The notes under the pieces are model-generated. The model did no database searches. It was not told the DNA's origin and worked only from the letters and a program-made list of their open reading frames with translations. From positions 21,157,501 through 21,221,500 of the forward strand of contig JAVHKY010000003.1 in the NCBI GenBank assembly GCA_035079385.1: DNA of 64,000 bases, in the 5' to 3' direction. How positions within the stretch are numbered: position 1 is the stretch's first letter; each line of letters opens with the position of its first letter. The position numbers and the translations under genes are program-made. This document shows, piece by piece, positions 10,280 to 22,628 of this stretch. This stretch comes from Aspidiotus rigidus. Its lineage: Eukaryota > Arthropoda > Insecta > Hemiptera > Diaspididae.

Positions 10280-10920
10280 AGTCCATTCAAAAAGAATAAA
10301 TATTACCGACTCTAACTTATGTCCTCTACATCCTAACGAACCTCTACAAGGAAACATTAACCATATTTTTTTTGAATGCATAAAATTAGAAACCATCAGA
10401 CCAATTTTATATTCATAAATTTTGACTCTTAACCTTCCCACACCTGTCACAGCTACCGATCTTCTATCTGTTGAAAATTTCGCAATATTCCCTCACTTTG
10501 CACAATTTATTTCTCACCTCCCTCCAGCATTAACCATTTCAACTATTCACAATAACTATTATACTCTTTTTTTTAAAAAAATACGGTGTAAAACGAGACA
10601 AGGCCCAGTAGTTACCCTCTACTCCAACCTCTCTTTTTTTTTCCTTTTTTCCCCTTTCTTTTTTTTTTTTTTCTTTCTTTCTCCCCCCTTAATTCTGAAA
10701 CAATTTTTCTTTTAAGTTTCGCTATTATTATTTTAAAAAAAAAACTTCGTATTTTTTTTCTTTCTTTATTTTTCTTTATTTTTTTTCTATTACTATTATT
10801 ATTTTTTATTTTTTTCAGTTGTTACTGTTATTTTTTGTACTGTACTCACTATTATGTATTCTATTCTTATGTTTTGTTATATTATTTTCATGGTTGGAAT
10901 GAATAAAAAAAAAAAAAAAC
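10280..10920 (+). pseudogene. LINE 3' end with T-rich tail
   Basis: Translated pieces (CPLHPNEPLQGNINHIFFEC, then LNLPTPVTATDLLSVENFAI) fit the Cys/His C-terminus of an RNase H-bearing LINE. A long pyrimidine-rich 3' region follows, ending in AATGAATAAAAAAAAA near 10900-10919. It is 5' truncated. The body is separate from the remnant ending at 9960. Confidence 0.6.
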
Positions 10921-12238
10921 TTGTGAAAGATTTTATGACCAGAATTGGACGAAGATAATAAAATCACCCTAGCGTACAAACAATGTAAAAAAAAATAATA
11001 AGATAATTTTCTACTTGGTTGGATATTTCGTACTTCGTTTTAGGAAGCAAAATACTTTGATCGAAAAAAAATAAGCACAATAGGCCTACATTCTCCTGAA
11101 AAGGGTTGAAATAAAAAGACAGACATATATTATGTTGTCCGCAAATTCGAAACGAAGTTCAAAAAAATATTTTACAGATCTTATAAAAGCTTTGAAAAGA
11201 TTCGAAATAAATAGTTTTGAAAAAACTTTATGTTTTAGATCACCGACTCTTACTTTACTTATAATATAGAGACTGTGCCCAATGTTGCGAGTCATTATTC
11301 AGATGAAATCAAAACGATACGAACACGCACAGTCTTTATTTTATTTTACTCACTACCTTCAAAGCTCTCCACAAGTTTAAGAAATTTGTGACATCTCTAA
11401 AACTTAGAAAAATTGTGAAAAAATATTTCATAAAAATTGTACTATTCGAGTTACCAATCTAGTACGTTTTCAGGAGATCGTAGAGCAAAAGAGTGGGAAA
11501 AAAGTAATTTTGCGAAAAGAACTAAGATTTCTGCCCGGCTAAGACGCGGAAATAGTGAGCTAGACAGCGATTGAAAATTTTTGAAAACTAGTTACTCTTA
11601 ATCCTAAAGGCCGCAAAATAATTTCTAAATTTCTGTTTACTTACCGATATCAATGTATTCGAAATGTTATAAATTACAGGAATGCACTTCCCGCAAATAA
11701 TCTGGCGAAACAGTCAAATACGAAAACTCTGAAGCGATAAGGCGAGAATAAAAATTACGACTTCGGTCGAACTGTTTTATACCCGTCACTCAACTTTTTC
11801 TCCTCCTACATTTGTCCCCAACCCCGAACCAGATTCATGCAAAGTCTATGCATTACCTATGAAAAATGTAACAGATGTGCCAAAAAATTAAAATACAGTT
11901 TACGAGAAAACAGTTCATCCGTAGTCGTAAAAATTACGTTGTTCATGAGAATTAATGGACAACGTTACATCCACATGACCTTTTCTGGTGAAAAACCTAC
12001 TAATCATCATTACCGGTCTACGAACCGTTGGAGTGAATTTTAGGTTTGGAGTACTCGTTTGAAGTTCTGACGATAGATACAAAAATGTAAATAAAGCAGT
12101 TTTCCGTTTTTTTTTCTTGATGATACATTTAGATGTTCTTACGAATTGCGGTCCTCGGAAATTTAACTGTAAGAATGGGAATTTGGTCACAGGCAAAATT
12201 TTCGAAATTCGCGTTCGAACTTCCACCGCAATGTCACA
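10921..12238. other. Non-coding stretch
   Basis: I see nothing I can support as a gene. Short frames lack domains and codon bias. Confidence 0.5.
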
Positions 12239-12421
12239 AATGAATTTCTTGATTGCAGACTTATGAACAAACTCTGATAAGCTTAGCTCTTGGCGGGAAA
12301 AATTAAAAATAGAGAACAAAGTACAACATGAAAACCAACGAGTAACACCAATATCAAATTCGGTATAACCTTGTTGGCAAAAGGTGGACGTCAAAAGAAT
12401 CGCTATTATGTTTTTGATGTG
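12239..12421 (+). repeat. Dispersed repeat, copy 2
   Basis: This copy matches 4741-4960, including AATAGAGAACAAAGTACAAC, GAGTAACACCAATATC and GAATCGCTATTATGTTTTTG. It lacks a segment of about 30 bp present in copy 1, so neither copy preserves a common reading frame. Confidence 0.6.
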
Positions 12422-13589
12422 TAGCGTCTCAAACCCTTGCCATCGGAAAGAGATGGCACAATCGACAGCTAAAAATACTTTAGGTAAGGTTGTGATTTAC
12501 CAAAGGTGCCAGGTACTTTAATTGATGATAACAAAGGAAAAAGAGCAATAATCCCAATTTCGAGATTGAGAGTAGGCCACAATTTTGTAGAACCAAAACA
12601 CCTACTGCTAAGGACTATGTATCCCAGTAGAGATAAGGTACCTATTCAGGGTGTCCGAGCGACGAAGATAACCCACCCCATAGTGACACGAACGGCATGT
12701 ATCACCGATGATACAAAGTATTGCAAAAATTATTGTAGATAGAGATAAAATGAGACAACATAGTTTGCAGTCAAACACACATTATAATTAAGAAGAGAGG
12801 GCTTATCACATTCTTCAGATACATAAAATCATGAGCATAGGTACCAAAGCAAATAATATACACTTCCTAGTACATGCAAAACTCCCGGGAACGCCTAATC
12901 TAATAAATTTGGACACCCAAAACAAAAAACAATAGACAAATAAAATGGAAAATAAAAAAAATAAATAGAATTTGAAAGGATATTTTGGAGTCCTTCTCTT
13001 TCTCCAAACGAAACCTTTGGACCATAAGACAAAAAAGTCCAGAAGCAAACAAACTTTCCCAAAAAGGGGCGGGGATGAGTTTGAAACCGAAAAATGAGTA
13101 CGCTCATATGGAAAAATACATGAAGCATAAAAATTAAAATTAATAAGAATTAGAAAACAGACATAGCAATGTAGAGCGACCCTAATAAATAATTACATTT
13201 CGCAAGGGATAAAAAAAAGAGAGTGAGAGAGAGGGGGGGGGCATGCTCGAGACATTCACATAATTCTTGGAGGCAGAATTGAGTGGCAAACTACAACAGA
13301 AGGGATGTTAACACTTTAGGCAGTCGATTTCTGGTGGACTAGGGGGCCCGAGTGGTATATGGTCTCATGAATCACAAACTTTAAGGCATCTTGGCGCCAT
13401 TCTTGGGAGAGATATCCCCCCCCTTTTGTGTTCATCCAGCCATAGCAATGACACGATTCTGAAAAAAAAAATAAATATAAATATTATACATCCTTGAAAT
13501 TTTATTTATTACGAAAGGAAAATTCTTATAAATTACAGATATAGCAATTGCACATATTATATAAATTTTTGTACTAATAAATGAAAAAT
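12422..13589. other. Non-coding stretch
   Basis: No gene is supported. A GA-rich tract (GAGAGTGAGAGAGAGGGGGG) lies near 13219-13241. Confidence 0.45.
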
Positions 13590-13734
13590 TTAAAAAAATA
13601 CAATAAATTTTTGGCACTATTGACCACCATTTCTGTACCTGATGATGGTAGCTATGCTTACCAAAACGTAGTACAAATAAAAATTAATTCAAATGGTGGT
13701 CAATAGTGCCAAAAATTTATTGTGTTTTTTTATC
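13590..13734. repeat. Inverted repeat, 33-bp perfect arms
   Basis: The arm at 13600-13632 and the arm at 13691-13723 are perfect reverse complements over 33 bp (core TTTTTGGCACTATTGACCAC). They extend to about 43 bp with one mismatch. The 58-bp centre contains the smaller hairpin TGGTA...TACCA. This is most likely a short foldback MITE or a retroelement end. Confidence 0.8.
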
Positions 13735-13804
13735 ATTGTTCTGACCACGGAAAAAATCTTCTTAATTATAAGAAATTAAAAAAATAGTAATTTAATTAAT
13801 ATAA

Positions 13805-15139
13805 ACCCTCTATCTGTTCGCCGATCCACCCTCTCTTCGAATCTTCTTATTTCGATATCTCAATTTCCAAATTCCCCCGTTTACAAATCTTTAATCTCTG
13901 AAATCAATCCAATTTTTAATCGTCAACCAAGGAAACATATCCATACTTGCTTAGAAACTTCTCTCGCTCGTAATCTCAAAATTTCAACCCTTCTGCCTAT
14001 CCTGACAGCTACCCCCCCCCCCATGGCTCAGCTCCATTCCTGATACCAGACTAGACCTTACGAAAGTCCCTAAAGTCAGCAATTCAATTTATCGAAAACA
14101 TATAGCAAAACTTATCGACGAATTTGCAGGTTATACCCTTTGTCTCACAGACGGCTCGAAATATCGCCATAGAACATCTTACGCGTTCTCCATTGCTGGC
14201 GAAATGGAGGCATACCGCATACGAAATTCAGCGTCGGTAGACACAGCTGAATTAAACGGTATCCTTGCCTGTATATCACAAATTGCGCAACTACTACCGG
14301 AACAAAAATACCTTCTTTTGACTGACTCCCTCTCGTCTCTACAAGCCATCCTTTCTCAACTAACCCCTTAATTCAACTTATATTTTTGGCTCTCCACACT
14401 ACGAAATTAATAAACTCTCATATCACTCTGGCTTGGATTCCTGGACACGTTGACTTACCACCTCACGACTCAGTAGATAAAGCAGCCAAACAAGCAACAT
14501 CTCTTCCTAAAATAACGGACCCTATTCTCTCACCAGCAAAAGACCTAAAAGTATATTACGCTTCCTTAATTTCCCAACTTTGGCTTTCCTCTTGGAAAAA
14601 TTTAACTGACAACAAATTGAGAAAAATTAAAACCAATCCCTCTTCTTGGTCCTCATCCCACAGACATTCTAGACGAGAGGAAGTCATCTTAGCTCGACTG
14701 AGAATAGGACACACTCGTCTTACTCATACTCACCTTCTAGCAAACCTTGGCCCAGCATCATGTCCGCACTGTCTCGAAGACAATTTAACAGTTGAACACT
14801 TTTTCTCTTGCCCGACTTTACAACCTCTCCGATCTTCCCTCAACATTTCTATTAATATACAACAAACTCTTAATAACAACTCCGAAACAATTGACTCAAC
14901 TCTAACTTACTTACGATCTACTGACTTTTACAACCACGTTTAACTCCAAACGATGACACAAAAAAAAAAAAAAAAATATTTTTGTTTTCCTTTATATTTT
15001 TATTTCATCTCAATTCTTTTACATGTATTTTGTTTTCAATTTTTCTACTTTATTAAATACTAAGTTTTTGTAAAAGCAAAACTATCTGCCGAGCAAATAG
15101 CTCTTAGCGCAGCTGCATTGCTCGTAAAAAAAAAAAAAT
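13805..15139 (+). pseudogene. I-type LINE copy, RNase H region and 3' tail
   Basis: RNase H motifs are LCLTDGSKYRHRTSYAFSI near 14137-14195, DTAELNGILACI, LLLTDSLSSLQAI near 14313-14350, and then, after a frame break near 14370, LAWIPGHVDLPPHDSVDKAA. The remaining frame runs to a TAA at 14941-14943 and includes ARLRIGHTRLTHTHLLANL and CPHCLEDNLTVEHFFSCP. The 3' UTR ends TGCATTGCTCGTAAAAAAAA at about 15117-15139. It belongs to the same group as the 431-3582 element but is clearly diverged. It is 5' truncated, since no RT core is present. Confidence 0.8.
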
Positions 15140-16080
15140 TAATATAAACAATATTATGATACTAAAAAAATATTATTTCTTGATAATCAATAATTTAAAA
15201 TTTATTAATATTCAAAAATATAAACTAATAATTATTAAAATCATTGAGCAGATACTCATAATCATTAAATATGTTTTTAATAAACTAATAAACAAAAAAA
15301 TGCAGTTAAATTCATAAAATAAAATTTTCTCATTCATTAATTTTTATATTAATTTCAAATTTTATTCATAAACACTTTTAACTTTTAAAATTTTTTATAA
15401 TTATAATTTTTTCAATCATTTTAATTCAAAAAACAATAATGTCAATAATATTGTAAATAAATCAATTATCTGGTACTATTTGAATAATATAATTTATTTT
15501 TGATTTCACAAATTTTTATTTTAAATTATATGAATTGATAAATTCAATTTTTTTAATAATATTAATTAATATTAATTACTTCAATTTCCTTTAAAATTTT
15601 TATTAATAAACGTTATATTTATAAATTTCAACATTTAAATTATCCAATTTTTATTATTAAAATTATTACAATTCAAAAAAAAAAAAAAAAATGTGATCAA
15701 AATTTAAAAGTATCTTCATCAAATTTAAAAAATTTAATTAAAATAATCATGATTTCGTGAATTATTGAAAAATTATGAATCATATCTAATTATATTATCT
15801 ATTATTATAATAAATTTTTCCAACTTCATAATTATTTCTTATTATAATTTAAATTATGACTGAACATTCCTACTTTTTTCATAAAAAAAAAATTTTTATT
15901 TCAAATTTTCATTCATATATTACGTAGATTAATTGTATAAATGTAAAAATATGATATTCTGGTTTAAAAAATAATTTTACCTATGTATTGAAAACTTGAA
16001 TATTGTTGATATATTAATAAATGTATTAATATTAAATCTAAATATAATTACAGTAAAAAATATTAATATTAAAATTATTG
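15140..16080. other. Extremely AT-rich stretch
   Basis: The sequence is nearly all A and T, with TTAATAAT, AATTAAT and poly-A runs. I see no gene. It could be LINE-derived or simple AT sequence. Confidence 0.55.
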
Positions 16081-16140
16081 GCTGTCGGACGGCCTTTCAA
16101 ATCAACCAATAAAATATAAATAAATAAATAAATAAAATAC
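16081..16140 (+). repeat. LINE-like 3' tail
   Basis: GCTGTCGGACGGCCTTTCAA, followed by an (AAAT)n run, closely resembles the tail at about 42560-42615 (GCTGTTGGACGGCACTTTAA, then A-rich) that follows an RT fragment. It is probably the 3' end of the same LINE type. Confidence 0.55.
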
Positions 16141-17497
16141 CATAAGATAAAAATTGGTCAGTTGATCATTGATAAAAATACCATATCGCACTTGATTGAC
16201 TGCGTAGACACTCGAGATTTCACTGTACAAAAAATCAGTGTGACACTTATTTCAAACCTAAACCGACCTTCTTCTAAGAATGACACACCGACTGTGTTGG
16301 TAGTATTATGAGACAACGCTTCATCTTCTCAGCTTCTAAAAAATCAATTAAGCTGAAGTGATTTTTTTCCCTCTTAAAAAATTGACAGTAGGGAATATTT
16401 GTAATGTATCAGGTAATTGTAATATTTTCACTCGTTTTCAAATTTACAAGCGTAATAGAAGACTTGGCCCTACCTAACACGTTTTTTAGAAAAAGAGAAT
16501 TGCAGCTCCATTTGGATGCACGATGATGATTATAAAAAGTGTGATCTGTGGTGACCAGACTCGCTTATTCTCGTCCATTGGTCGGTGTCGCACTCCTTTT
16601 TCTCCTTTTGCTTTTTTTGGAATGTTACAATCAGTCAGATATCATACTACTTCATTTAAAATAGGTACACCTTCTTCAAAACTTTCTACCTTTAGCATGT
16701 CGTCTTTCAAAGTGCGTATTTTTGGAACGCAAGAGCAGATGTCTGTAGATTGTTTCTTCTTTTCCTTTTTTTTTTTTATTTTTTCTAAACTGCTCAAACG
16801 GTTTTTTTTAGAATAATTTCCACGCTTTGTTCACAATTGGCTATAAACTAGGGTTTTATTCATACCCACAAGAGATAGATAACAAAAATTTGGAGAAAAA
16901 AAGACAGTAAAGGAGATAAACGAGCATTAGTTTCAAATAAATTCCGTAAGCCAAGGGTGGTAAGTGCGTACCTACACAATCCATAAAATGATAAATTTAT
17001 GACCTAGTAAATTGTAGAAAAAATTCTTTTTACATCTCACAGGGTCCTGATAGTTGACAGTTTAAATTACAATCCTTAAATTGAAAATTGGAGCGATATG
17101 AAGGCCATGGGAAGCGTGAAACCCAGTTTCACGGATCTCCTAATTTCACTGTGACATATACACCAGATTGCAGTAGAGGAGGTGAGCAGCGAAATAAGAA
17201 CGCTCAAAAACCCTGTTTCTCTTTGTCTCTATGGTCTTCATAAGACTCTTGAAGCCGATAACTCCATCTGACAAAAGGTCCACGTAACGTCTTTGCAAGT
17301 ATTCCGATTGTGTTTTGTCTCCCTTCCCTACCCTCTTGATGTACAACAGAACCAAATTGTAAATTAGGCTCATCCTCGCAATTCACTCCGATCTTCTTCG
17401 TCAAGAAAATAAACGTATCAGCCCGAAATTATTTCCAAACCTATGTATTTGCAGCAGATACACAAAAATCCATTGAGTGACTTATATCAAAAAGCTT
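16141..17497. other. Non-coding stretch downstream of the kinase gene
   Basis: No gene is supported. A GTTTTATTC at about 16853-16861 is AATAAA on the minus strand and could serve the short kinase isoform. A small inverted repeat, GTGAAACCCAGTTTCAC, lies near 17117-17133. Confidence 0.45.
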
Positions 17498-17663
17498 CTA
17501 ATTGACTGTTGCTCCCATCCGTTGCAATGCAATTATTGTATTCGCAGCTTTGATCCAACGCTTTTTAATCACGTACTTCTTCAATTTCGTTTTATTCAGT
17601 TTTCGTACTCCAGCGTTTTTCAACCATTTGTGAGTCAAAGCTTCTCTTGCAGTCATACGACCC
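17498..17663 (-). CDS. Strn-Mlck: Kinase alternative last exon B (calmodulin-binding-like tail)
   Basis: The exon begins after TTTATTGCAG at 17664 and needs two bases from the exon ending at 32358 (GA plus G gives Glu). It encodes subdomain XI (GRMTAREALTHKWLKN), then a strongly basic amphipathic segment (KLNKTKLKKYVIKKRW, IKAANTIIALQRMG), and stops at 17498-17500. The basic segment resembles the autoinhibitory and calmodulin-binding tail of MLCKs (compare the RRKWQK core of vertebrate smooth muscle MLCK). The encoded tail is about 55 residues, close to the usual MLCK end. It competes with exon A at 21020-22628. Confidence 0.85.
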
Positions 17664-20450
17664 CTGCAATAAACATCAGCAAACACGATATTAATAGTGA
17701 AATCAAGTTACCGTAATTATGCACAGGATACAGGCAAGAAGGGAAGTTCTTATGATAGAGTAGAAAATGGTATAGGAATTATTCAACCATCACTTACTCT
17801 TGTAAACCATAAATAAATCTAGAGGGGAATGACCTTTCTGGTATCATACATAGAAGTTGACAGAAAGTCTCGGTATTATTTTTATATTTTTAATTTTCTT
17901 TACAAAATCTACACACATTCCTTCAAACGGAGAACCTGTTCGATAGTGGGCTCTTTAGTCCACAATCTTTCTAGTAAATTCTGATACATGAAAAAGTAAA
18001 ATTTTGAGCTTCGAACATGTACAGAGGTGGACAAATTTCGAGCTATAAACCTAGATATATTTACGTCGTCTTAGACAAGAGTGCAGTTTTATGTTAAACA
18101 TAAGCCTGGCTAAGATTCCTTACGTTGAGACTAATTTCGATTTCAGATGGTTACACCCTTAGAAAACGTCCACGTCCGACATTTCTGACAGGACTGGGAA
18201 AAATTCCAAGTTCCGATCCTGTACAAGGAGGAGGGGAGATCTGAGAAAATTTGGAGCTATGAACCCCTGTAAAAGTGGACTCAGAGGAAGGTTGAACTCT
18301 GAACCTTCAAGTTACACTATGAATACGGAGTCTTAAGCTAAATTCTTCCTCTAAACATGAAAGCTAAACCTAGAGGAGGATTTTAAGGGAAGTTTTTTCA
18401 AGACAAGACTCTCTTACTGTTAACTAGATCAAAAAATACAAGTATAAGAAGAGCGTGACGTCATCGATGTACTGAAGGGGTTCAAATAAAATACAGGAGA
18501 AACTTGGAAAAATTACAAGAGTAAGTCGTCAGGGTCGGAAACCACTGACAATCCCAAAAGACGAGGAAAATATATGCAGGAGAGTGTGACGTCATATTGG
18601 AGTCTCGAAAATTCAAAATTTTTCCGAGTCTTCTGTTGTATATAGCGCGAAATTTGGAACTTTTCCGAGTCCACATCCTTTGATGATTGAATTTCTTTCA
18701 GGTAAGCTCCTACCTATCATACTTAGCCAACGACTAATGAGATTGCGAAAAATAGCAATGTTAGTTACTATAATGTACCGCAATCTCTAAACCGAACTCC
18801 TAGCAATATCATATATAGCTCTAAAGTCAAAATTTTCCATTTGATAGTTGAAATTTTTCAAAGTTTATCTCCTTTCATATTGTACGCGTATAGCTTGATA
18901 TTCTGAATTTTTTCAAGTCCACCTCCTATCATAATATGAATATGGCTTACAGGTCGAAATTTTTCCAAGCCCCCCCCCCTCTCTATGACGTCATCAACCT
19001 CGGACCACTCGTGCCCGCGCTCATGGACGACAATTTCCTGAAAGTATCCCCCAACAAAAGGGATAGTGGGTTCCCCGCTAAAAAAGGGTTTCTCGCTCCT
19101 ATACAGCTCGATGGTCAGAACTTTTTCAAGTCCTACTTCCGGCACAAAAAGTTGAATGCCGTTTTGCAACGGCGAGCGGAGAACCTGCCAGATCCGTTTT
19201 CCACTGCGGAAGGTCTTTCAAAAAGTAGAACGTATAGAAAATCCATAGCTCCAGAGTCAACATTTTTCCAAGTCCCCCTCCTATCATGATATGAATATGG
19301 CTTAAAGGTCGACATTTTTCCAAGCCCCCCCCCCCTCTCTATAACGTCATCAACCTCGGACCGCTCGCGCCCGCGCTCATGGACGACAATTTCCTGAAAG
19401 TATCCCCCAACAAAAGGGATAGTGGGTTCCCCGCTAAAAAAGGGTAGGTAAGTTTTTCATGCCAATATTTTCAAAATCCCCACCCCTTCACATAGAACAG
19501 GTCCCCTCTCTTCATAAAAGCTAATTGAGAACAGCGCTGCGTTGCAGAAAGAACAATGGCCGTCAATCTTCTTCCATATTCCAGGATAATCACGATCAGA
19601 TCCTTTTATAAGTCTGTAAGGTAGGTCGAAGGCCTCACCCCCACAAAATTTCCAATCACCTCACTTAAACTTTCCTACTATCTAAACTGACCACCCCTCT
19701 CCTCCTCATGTCTCGAAGGCCATGTTTTCTAGGTCTCTTCCTCGTATTTGTGTATCTCCTTTCTTTTCTTCTTTTTATGTTCTCGGATATTAGCATTTTA
19801 GATACTAATAGGATTGGTACTACTCTTGGAAAGACCATCAAGGTTTTTTGACAGTTTCTCGACTGAGACTAGTGATGGAAAAATCGACACGACACTAAAA
19901 ACTGTCCTTCACAAGTCTCTAAAGTAAGTCTTAGCTTTCTTTCTCTCAAGAATTTTTCTAATAAGGCCTTTGATAAAACAGGTACCTTGTAAGAACCTTC
20001 GAAGGTGACCAGAGGTATTCATAATTGAAAGCTGAGTGTCTGACCTAGTTTTGGGACTTGAAAGAATTTTGAGTCCTGAGCTACACATTGTAAGAAAAGT
20101 GAATTGTGGTTCCCATGAAGCGAAAGCTGTGATCTACATCTACAAAGTTTAGGGACTTGAGAAGATTTTCAAGGTTGACCCCAGGTGAGACTCTGTATTT
20201 GTATATTGAATAACGAAGTGTGTTTTAGAGGAGGGCGGGTGTATTGGCCTACGTACTATAGGGACTAGCAAAATATTCGAACTTTTCGAGTGGGAGGAGG
20301 ATTTGCTAATTTTGTAAGATAAACGTAGGTATCCTAAAGAAGGAGGCTCGATCGAATTGTGATCCTTCTGAAAATTTTAAGTTGAAAGCTACATAAATCA
20401 GGTGTTCAGAAAGTATGAAATTTTGTATATACAGCGCAATGGTTTTCTCG
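17664..20450. repeat. Degenerate repeats of the 45-bp/GACGTCAT family
   Basis: From about 17990 onward this intronic stretch is a patchwork of diverged units resembling GACTTGGAAAAATTTCGA / GAGCTATA, with interspersed GTGACGTCAT motifs (18458, 18593). The clearest copies are at 18780-19480. I see no gene other than the flanking kinase exons. Confidence 0.55.
18936..19445. repeat. Direct duplication of a 150-bp block
   Basis: Positions 18936-19087 and 19290-19445 are near-identical direct copies. Each runs from ATATGGCTTA(C/A)AGGTCG through a C-run, CTCTATGACGTCATCAACCT, GCGCTCATGGACGACAATTT and AAGGGATAGTGGGTTCCCCG. About 200 bp separates them. The block recurs inverted at 45580-45735. Confidence 0.85.
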
Positions 20451-21019
20451 TCGACGAGAAACAGTAGAAGTATTTTAAATTCAAGATCTTGGGATATTAT
20501 ACGTGAAGTTAGGTCTTTATTATTGCAACATCTTCTCGTTAAACATTAGGTTCCTCTTCCTTACACCACAAATTTTTTTTTAGAGAACATTCATCTTCTC
20601 TGACCTTCCTCGCAGTCGGCAACTCATATAGGTGAATGAGCCCGCGGTTCTAATGACTTCAAGCGATACAAAGTTAATGTTCGATTTCAAGTTCATTTAT
20701 ATTTACTTAGTTACAAAATTTTTTGGAACGCACCTGTTACTGGTATACGTGCCTAATTTCAATCATATAATTATTTAAAGCTGTTCGTTTCTCTCTTAGC
20801 AGAAATTATGATTTTTCACGAAGGGTACCTAACCTTGAAATCTATGATATCTACATCTAGATGCTTTGCATATGCGTACGCCAACAATAATCCTAATTTC
20901 TAACATTTCAGGAATTCAACGAACTCTGCTTTTCTGTATCGAGCCATGTGTTACAAGTAGATCTATCGTACCTACATTAAATATATTAATCGAACTAAAA
21001 ACGTACTTCTGCATGCGAA
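20451..21019. other. Region downstream of kinase last exon A
   Basis: This holds the probable 3' UTR of the long isoform. A minus-strand AATAAA (plus-strand CTTTATT near 20516-20523) lies about 500 nt beyond the stop. No other gene is visible. Confidence 0.45.
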
Positions 21020-22628
21020 TTAGGATATTAGTTCCGTTAGTTTATCTTTAGTCATGCTGTTGGGTGAAGAAGACGGAACGCCGGTCAGATCGTACTCCAT
21101 CGAATCGCTGAAAAATTTCGACAAAATCTTCCTGGTTAACGAAGGCGGACCAAAACGTTCGGGCGAAGTTCGAAGAGATCCCGGATCGGAGTGATTTGTA
21201 CCGCGGAAGGACCACGGAGTGACGAGCCTCGCGTCCTCGCCGCCGAAGGGTAGATTAACGAAACTGGCTAAATTGATAGGAGAATTTGACATCGCGTTGG
21301 CGATTGGAACGTCTCGACTGAAGCAGGAAATGCGAAACTTGGGCCTTTTCGAGGAGAAACTTCCACTCTCGCCGCAAGACGACGATTTTGAAATGCTATC
21401 GTGTCTGGTACGCAGTAATTTATTCAAATTATTACTCAAGGTCGCGATCTCGTCCGCAGACCTGTTCATATGATCTCCTTGTGATAATAGGCTGGTTATG
21501 TCCGAGATGCGTCTGCGTAGAGCGACGTTACTAAGGCGTTCCATCTCCTCGTCCGAAGCCGATGACGAGTTGCGATGAAGATCAGCGTCTTTATGATCGT
21601 CATCCGGACCTTCGTTTTCTGTTATATTCTTAATGATAAATGTGCATTTCTTTACACGTTTGTACGACTCGTCGTTGACTTCTACTTCGATGCTGTTACC
21701 GGGATGACAATCGTCTTTTGTGGGAGGGCTTTTACTACTACTACTGTCTTTGGACAAACTTCTCGTGAATATGGATTTAACAGTCTCAGCAATGTTAGTG
21801 ACAAGTTTATTTGGCTGGTTTTCCGATAACGGTGGAGAGGCATCATCGCTTTCACGTACGACCTTTGCAACCTTCTTCTTTTTAACACTCGGAGACGAAG
21901 TTTTGCGGATGGGTGATTTGCGATCTTCAGAACTTTTTGTCGACAGTCCGACTGACAGGTTTTCTTTTATCACATGTTTGACTTTTGGAGACTCTTCGTC
22001 CTTCTGATGAGATCCTTCGGCCACCGTTGTGATTGTCTTCTTTTTAACCTTGACAGGAACATCCGGTGTTTCAACTCCAGTATTGGGAGTAGGAACTGGT
22101 TCTGTAAGCTTATTATTACTTATTACTCCATTGACTAGTTTTTCCTCGCTCTTGGCGCACTTTGGAAGCTCTTCTACCTGTTTTACGTCACCGATACATC
22201 GATTGGACAGCGTCTTCTTCTTCGACGCTGCTAGGGGTGCATCTTTATCACTCTTTTTAGGCTTCTTCGTCTTGACGATCTTAGTTTTAGGTTTGAGACC
22301 TGGTTGGTTAGTCTTATCTCCGGGGTTAGCTGCTTTGTTAGTGTCCGTGGACTTACTTTTTTCACCTTCTAAACTCGGCTCAAGATCGTCACTTTCGCCG
22401 TTAGCGATCGCCGAAATGGAAATGACGTGCGCATCTTCATTCCAGCGATCGACAATATTTCTTAATGTATCTTTCTGATATTCTAATTCGTTGCCGCGTT
22501 TGTCTTTTAAGTCGGTCTCGTTCGCGTCAATTTGTTCTTGGGTAACGAGATCGCTATCGTGAATCTGTGCACAATTCCTTCGTCGGAGCCACTCGTGGTT
22601 TAAACAATCGGAAGCTGACATGCGAACC
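21020..22628 (-). CDS. Strn-Mlck: Kinase alternative last exon A (long disordered tail)
   Basis: The exon starts after CTGCTTCGTAG at 22629, with the same phase as exon B (GA plus G). It encodes its own subdomain XI (VRMSASDCLNHEWLRRRN), followed by about 515 residues ending KLTELIS at a TAA (21020-21022). The tail is Lys/Ser/Pro/Glu-rich, with basic clusters (KTKIVKTKKPKKSDKD, SVKKKKVAKVVRES) and serine runs. I see no folded domain and no calmodulin-binding motif like that of exon B. The uninterrupted 1.6-kb frame and the conserved kinase end argue for real coding sequence. Whether this isoform is translated, and in which tissue, cannot be told from sequence. Confidence 0.8.

Noticed and set aside
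10044..10286. 80-residue minus-strand frame
   Set aside because: It has acceptable composition but no domain, splice context or conserved neighbour. It is too weak to call a gene.
13630..13680. Hammerhead-ribozyme-like phrase (CTGATGA, stem, AAAC)
   Set aside because: The conserved G12 is A, and the stem I bases next to the expected cleavage site do not pair. I therefore treat it only as a hairpin.
21219..22478. Several plus-strand frames opposite kinase exon A
   Set aside because: They are shadows of the real minus-strand coding exon.
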